DNA of 64,000 nucleotides from Ancylobacter defluvii (GTDB taxonomy: Bacteria; Pseudomonadota; Alphaproteobacteria; Rhizobiales; Xanthobacteraceae), in assembly GCF_018390605.1 (NCBI RefSeq), contig NZ_JAHBGD010000027.1:62001-126000 (forward strand), read 5' to 3'. This document shows, in pieces, positions 60,118-64,000 of this stretch. Both the position numbers and the translations under genes were made by a program. The stretch's first letter is position 1, and each line of letters opens with the position of its first letter. The notes beneath the pieces were generated by a model. It saw only the letters and a list, made by a program, of their open reading frames with translations, had not been told where the DNA came from and ran no database searches.

Positions 60118-60908
60118 ATGAGCAAGCAAACATCCAAAGTGTGGCTGGTGACGGGATGCTCGACGGGATTTGGTCGATACATCGTCGAACATCTGCTCGC
60201 AAGCGGCGACAATGTCGTGGTCACCGCCCGCAATATCTCCAAGATCGCCGATCTGAAGCACAAGGGTGAGCCCTTATCCTTCCCCTCGACGTTACGGATC
60301 GTGCGCAGTGCCTCGACGCTGTTGCAGCCTCGGAGGCGCATTTCGGGCGGATCGATGTTCTCGTCAACAATGCCGGCATCGGCTTCTTCGGCGCTGTGGA
60401 GGAGACCGACGAGGCCAACACACGGCGCCTGTTCGAGGTGAACTTCTACGGCACGGCCAACATGATCCATGCGGCTTTACCGGGGATGCGGGGGCGTCGC
60501 GGCGGCACCATCGTCAACCTGTCTTCGATTGGTGGCCTGATCGGGTTTACAGGCGTTGGCTATTACTGCGCCAGCAAGTTTGCCGTCGAAGGGTTGTCCG
60601 ACACTCTGCGCCGCGAGGTCCAACCGCTCGGCATCCGTGTCATGGCCGTCGAGCCGAGCGGCTTCCGCACCGAATGGGCGGGCTCTTCGAGTGAGGCGGC
60701 GACTGTCATAAGCGATTACGACCGCACCGCTGGTGAAGCCCGCCGGGCCTATCATGCCTCCGTGGGACGGCAGGCTGGCGATCCCGCCCGTGCCGCCCAG
60801 GCGATCCGCGACGCCGTGCTGGCCACCGAGCCGCCGCATAACCTATTGCTCGGCAATGAGGCGGTGGAGCTCACGCTGGAAAAGATCAACGCCTTCGGGC
60901 CAATGTGA
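60118..60908 (+). pseudogene. Short-chain dehydrogenase/reductase, frameshifted
   Basis: The N-terminus (VWLVTGCSTGFGRYIVEHLL, T-G-x3-G-x-G) reads to HKGEPL. Then a one-base change near 60268-60275 throws the frame, and the correct continuation (LILPLDVTDRAQCLDAVAAS, then FGRIDVLVNNAGIGFFG) lies in the other frame. That frame continues with Y-x-x-x-K in YYCASKFAVEG and ends at 60908. Only the part from 60396 could be made from its own start, without the cofactor-binding Gly motif. It is inactive as annotated, or a sequencing error. Confidence 0.88.
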
Positions 60909-61029
60909 CCGCCTGGGAGACACTCTCCCGCTCGGCCGACTTCCCGGCCACCTGACACTACAACACTCATAACGTTGAAACCTGCCCAGCGGCGCCGTCG
61001 CGCCGCCGGGCGTGACGAAGGAGTCTGTC

Positions 61030-61800
61030 ATGCCTCAGCGTTTTGAACGAAAGGTAGCACTTGTCACTGGCGGTGGCTCCGGAATTGGAGCCGCAATCGC
61101 TCATCGCCTCGCCGCGGAAGGTGCGGCTGTCATGATCTCAGGCCGCACGGAAAAGCGGCTAACAGAAACCGCGTCGGACATGCCCGCGACGCGCACCGCC
61201 ACCTTTGTCGCCAACGTTGCCAGTCGGCGGGAGTGCGATGCGCTGGTAGCCGCGACCGTTGCACGGTTCGGCCGCCTGGATACGCTGGTAAACGCCGCCG
61301 GCATGAATCTCGTCGGCACGATCGAGGGGACCTCGGATGAGCAATGGGATGACTGCCTGAGTTCCGATCTTTCCGGCGTGTTCTATATGAGCCGAGCGGC
61401 TGTACCGCATCTCATCGCGAGCAAGGGTTCCATTGTAAACATCGGCTCCGTTTCGTCCTTAGGCGGAGGGTGGAACCACGCGGCCTACAATGCTGCCAAG
61501 GGCGGGGTAGCGAACCTCACCCGCTCGATCGCGTGCGACCTCGGTAAGTTCGGTGTACGCGCCAACACAGTGGCTCCTGGCCTAACTGTGACCGAGATGG
61601 TGGACGCCATCATGGAAGACGAGGCGTTGCTGGAGAAGGCGTGGGAGCGCGTTCCCCTGCGTCGGGCGGGACAACCCGAAGAGATCGCCGCAACCGTGGC
61701 CTTTTTGGCAAGCGAAGAGGCCACCTGGATCACGGGGATCGTCCTGCCCGTCGATGGAGGACAGACCTGCACAGATGGCGGCCCGGAATGGGGCAAGTGA
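61030..61800 (+). CDS. Short-chain dehydrogenase/reductase
   Basis: A 256-residue classical SDR. It has VALVTGGGSGIGAAIAHRLA, TLVNAAGMNLVG, the catalytic Ser in NIGSVSSLGG and Y-N-A-A-K (HAAYNAAKGGVANL), with the typical end ITGIVLPVDGGQTCTDGG. It resembles 3-oxoacyl-ACP reductase-like enzymes of broad specificity. ATG 61030 follows AAGGAG, and an in-frame GTG at 61012 is less likely. Downstream of the frameshifted SDR. Confidence 0.93.
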   Translation: MPQRFERKVALVTGGGSGIGAAIAHRLAAEGAAVMISGRTEKRLTETASDMPATRTATFVANVASRRECDALVAATVARFGRLDTLVNAAGMNLVGTIEGTSDEQWDDCLSSDLSGVFYMSRAAVPHLIASKGSIVNIGSVSSLGGGWNHAAYNAAKGGVANLTRSIACDLGKFGVRANTVAPGLTVTEMVDAIMEDEALLEKAWERVPLRRAGQPEEIAATVAFLASEEATWITGIVLPVDGGQTCTDGGPEWGK

Positions 61801-61955
61801 TCTGCTGGCGGAAGTGCCCTGCGGATAAAAGCCCGGCACTTTACCTCCGGCCCGGATGCTCGCGCAACCTGCCCTACGCGGCAAGCTTAAGAATGGACAC
61901 CGATCATGACTGATTATCCGATAGCTGCTACGTAGTTTGACCGCAGCTTTCGGAG

Positions 61956-62879
61956 ATGGGGATGACGCCGACGGTCCAGGGAAGCGAGTTCGCGCAGCTT
62001 CGAACCTTCGTGACGGTCGCGGAACTGCTGAGCTTCAGCCGCGCCGCCGAGCGCCTAGGGGTCACGCCTTCGTCGCTCAGCCAGACCATCCGCAACCTCG
62101 AGGAACGATTGGGTATCCGCCTGCTCAATCGCACCACGCGCAGCGTGGCCCTCACCCCCGCCGGAGAGACCCTGCTGCTTCGCCTGCGCCCCGCCATGGA
62201 CGAGATCAATGCAGCCCTCGCCAGTGCGACGCGTTTCCGGGACACGCCGGCCGGTACGGTGCGCGTGCACGCCGCCCGCCTCGCGGCACAAGCATTCGTC
62301 CTACCGATGCTGGGCGCGTTCAGCCGGTCCTATCCCGAGATCACGGTCGATGTGACCGTCGATGATGCCGTCGTCGATATCGTGTCGGGAGGATGGGACG
62401 TGGCCATCCGCCCCGGCGAAGTGGTCGAACGGGACATGATCGCGGTCGAGATCGGTGGTCCGCTGGTACAGTATCCCGTGGCGACCCCAGACTACATCGC
62501 CCGGCGCGGGACGCCCAAGGCGCCCGAACAGTTACTCGATCACAATTGCATTCTCTGGAGGTGGGCGGGGCAGAGCCTCCCCTATGCTTGGGAGTTCTGC
62601 CGAAACGGCAATTGGTTTGAACTAGTGGTCAAGGGCACGATCATCGTGAGCGACCGGGCCATGATGCTCGCCGCCTGCCTGGATGGCGCCGGCATCGCCT
62701 TCGCCACCAACCGGGAGGCCGATGCTCTCATTGCCGAGGGCCGCCTGGTCAGGATGCTCGATCCATATTGCGAGCCCTATCCCGGTTATTTCCTCTGCTA
62801 TCCCCGGCAGCGACAGATGGCGCCCGCATTGCGCGCCTTCATGGATGCTTTGCGCATGACGGCCCGTCAGGATCCATGA
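61956..62879 (+). CDS. LysR-family transcriptional regulator
   Basis: A 307-residue LTTR with FAQLRTFVTVAELLSFSRAA, ERLGVTPSSLSQTIRNLEER, LGIRLLNRTTRSVALTPAGE as winged helix, and an effector domain with FGV-type strands. ATGs at 61956 and 61962 are both possible. It is in the same direction as the upstream SDR and the downstream Atu4866-type gene, and is likely to control one of them. The effector is unknown. Confidence 0.93.
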   Translation: MGMTPTVQGSEFAQLRTFVTVAELLSFSRAAERLGVTPSSLSQTIRNLEERLGIRLLNRTTRSVALTPAGETLLLRLRPAMDEINAALASATRFRDTPAGTVRVHAARLAAQAFVLPMLGAFSRSYPEITVDVTVDDAVVDIVSGGWDVAIRPGEVVERDMIAVEIGGPLVQYPVATPDYIARRGTPKAPEQLLDHNCILWRWAGQSLPYAWEFCRNGNWFELVVKGTIIVSDRAMMLAACLDGAGIAFATNREADALIAEGRLVRMLDPYCEPYPGYFLCYPRQRQMAPALRAFMDALRMTARQDP

Positions 62880-62937
62880 ACACTCGATGCGCTGGCACGG
62901 ATGCGCGCATGACGGAGCACGAAAGGGGGCATCGCTT

Positions 62938-63684
62938 ATGACAATGGAAGGCCGGCCGAGACGCTGCAGTGAGCTCCTTGCAGCGCTTATCGCCAATGAA
63001 GTGGGAGGCCATCGCCCGATCCTGCTAGCGGGTGGCGCGGTCCTAACGCTCGATCCCCGTATCGGCGACTGGGAGCGGGCGGATGTCCTCATCTGCGACT
63101 CAGTGATCGTAGCCGTCGGCCCCGGCCTCTCCACAGGGCCGGATGACGACGACACGATCGTCATCGATTGCGAGGGTACACTGATCCTGCCCTCGCATGT
63201 GAACTTCGCAGATCCCGCCTCAGCGGCCACGCTGTTTCCGGCAGCGACGGCGGACATTGCCGTTATCCGCCTGGCCGTTTCGGCGCCAACACAGGTCGCG
63301 CAGCTATCGGTCTCAGTGGCAGCCGCGTGGCCGGCAACGGCTCCGGGCCGGCATCTCGACATGCTGATCGCCGCTGGCAGGATCCGGCGGTGGAACGGCA
63401 AGCCGATCGAGCATGCGGTCGAGGTGGTAACGCCTGTCGAGGGGAAGATCGACGATCATCCCTATCTCGGTACGTGGATCGATGAGGATGAATTCGTCCG
63501 CCAGGAATTGCTGCCAGGTGGCCGTTATGAAGAAGCGCGCGGAGACCGGCAGAGCGCCTATCGGGGCGCGTACTGGATACAGAGCGAGCGGATCGTCTAT
63601 CGGGACGATCTCGGCTTCTGGGCGTTCGGAGAGTTCAAGAACGGGCAACTCCATCACGCGGGTTATCGCTTCAGTCGGCGTTGA
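62938..63684 (+). CDS. Fusion of an amidohydrolase-like N-terminus with an Atu4866 domain
   Basis: A 248-residue protein in two parts. Residues about 25-130 resemble the beginning of amidohydrolases: ILLAGGAVLTLDPRIGDWER, ADVLICDSVIVAVGPGL and VIDCEGTLILPSHVN. The metal-binding H-x-H is absent (PSHVNFADPAS has only one His), so no catalysis is expected. Residues about 175-248 (HPYLGTWIDEDEFVRQELLP, GGRYEEARGDRQSAYRGAYW, FGEFKNGQLHHAGYRFSRR) are the Atu4866 domain, a small beta-barrel of unknown role. AAGGGGG lies upstream of the ATG. Confidence 0.8.
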   Translation: MTMEGRPRRCSELLAALIANEVGGHRPILLAGGAVLTLDPRIGDWERADVLICDSVIVAVGPGLSTGPDDDDTIVIDCEGTLILPSHVNFADPASAATLFPAATADIAVIRLAVSAPTQVAQLSVSVAAAWPATAPGRHLDMLIAAGRIRRWNGKPIEHAVEVVTPVEGKIDDHPYLGTWIDEDEFVRQELLPGGRYEEARGDRQSAYRGAYWIQSERIVYRDDLGFWAFGEFKNGQLHHAGYRFSRR

Positions 63685-63872
63685 GCGTCGCGCGATCGGC
63701 CGGCCACAGCCTGGGCACTGCGGGCGAGGCCGCGTGCGGCCTCATTATATCCCCTCGGCTAACAAAGAAGCGTAGATTTCCGTCGATTATCGATCCGACC
63801 TTCGCAAAGCATAATCCCTTCCATGAGCAAGCCTCCCCACAGCGGGTGGCGATGGAGAAATGGGAGCTTGTT

Positions 63873-64000
63873 ATGGAAAGCCTGACCAACATCACGATCC
63901 TGCGCGCCCGCCCCGGACTGGAAGACGTGCTGGGCCATGAGCTCGAACGGCTTGTAGAGCCGTGCCGTGCCGCCCCCGGCTGCCTTGAGTACCACCTGCA
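63873..64000 (+). CDS. ABM domain protein (partial, cut by window end)
   Basis: ATG 63873 with a GGGAG ribosome-binding site opens MESLTNITILRARPGLEDVL, then HELERLVEPCRAAPGCLEYH. This is the start of an antibiotic-biosynthesis-monooxygenase-type domain (P-G-C-L-x-Y block). The last half lies outside the window. The gene is in the direction of the preceding genes and is a relative of 59794-60096. Confidence 0.75.
   Translation, partial: MESLTNITILRARPGLEDVLGHELERLVEPCRAAPGCLEYHL

Noticed and set aside
1..64000. CRISPR arrays, rRNA or tRNA genes
   Set aside because: No regularly spaced repeats and no rRNA or tRNA-like sequence was noticed by eye; a dedicated scan would be needed to exclude degenerate tRNA fragments.

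Overview
The window is part of a conjugative repABC-type plasmid or megaplasmid from an alphaproteobacterium, most likely Hyphomicrobiales (rhizobia/Agrobacterium-like). The evidence is a complete repA-repB-repC cassette, a divergent traI-trbBCDEJKLFGHI operon in the gene order known from Ti and Rhizobium plasmids, and traM and traR a short distance downstream. The DNA is GC-rich. I see no rRNA, tRNA or CRISPR array. The host species cannot be fixed from the sequence.

Layout. 1-5.2 kb: chromosome-like cargo (GNAT acetyltransferases, a serine beta-lactamase-like hydrolase, an NTF2-like protein, an S9 peptidase) with the ghost of a vapC toxin gene. 5.4-9.4 kb: a stability and integration module made of an overlapping vapB-vapC-tyrosine recombinase operon, a second AbrB/PIN toxin-antitoxin pair lying between the recombinase gene and a duplicated recombinase 3' end, and a DUF4143 ATPase. 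9.4-13.3 kb: repABC on the minus strand, with a counter-transcribed RNA in the repB-repC gap and two parS-like palindromes. 13.36-13.65 kb: divergent control region with two tra-box-like sites. 13.65-23.9 kb: traI (AHL synthase) and the trb type IV secretion (mating-pair) operon. 24.0-26.4 kb: a truncated tetR, traM and traR tail to tail, and IS3 debris.

26.5-31.6 kb: two DUF899 thioredoxin-like proteins with an MFS transporter, a small membrane protein, a divergent regulator and a beta-propeller protein. 31.7-32.6 kb: an IS5/IS427-type element. 32.9-33.6 kb: a GST. 33.7-40.0 kb: small uncharacterised genes and decayed phage-like pieces (two DUF982-type proteins, a 4-fold beta-flower protein, a methyltransferase, a 57-residue coiled-coil-like protein), ending in an ISL3 element that truncates a gene and is itself inactivated by two stop codons.

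41.9-51.05 kb: an oxidoreductase region (two cyclophilin-like fold proteins, one frameshifted; a Tat-exported alpha/beta hydrolase; LysR; a 2Fe-2S plus molybdopterin dehydrogenase pair; MFS; a truncated alcohol dehydrogenase). 51.5-59.0 kb: an uptake and oxidation island (two DAO-family FAD oxidoreductases, an SDR, an IclR regulator and a complete polar amino acid-type ABC transporter), bracketed by related direct repeats of about 60 bp. 59.4-64 kb: small dimeric-barrel proteins, two SDRs (one frameshifted), LysR, an amidohydrolase-like/Atu4866 fusion and a monooxygenase cut by the window end.

How it works together: RepABC replicates and partitions the plasmid. TraI makes an acyl-homoserine lactone sensed by TraR, which TraM restrains. 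The tra-box-like sites between repA and traI would let one signal raise both plasmid copy number and mating-pair gene expression. The relaxase/Dtr genes (traA, traC, traD, traG) and oriT are not visible in this window. The toxin-antitoxin pairs would stabilise the replicon, while the metabolic islands are its cargo. Many frameshifts and fragments show that the accessory parts are being rearranged and are decaying.
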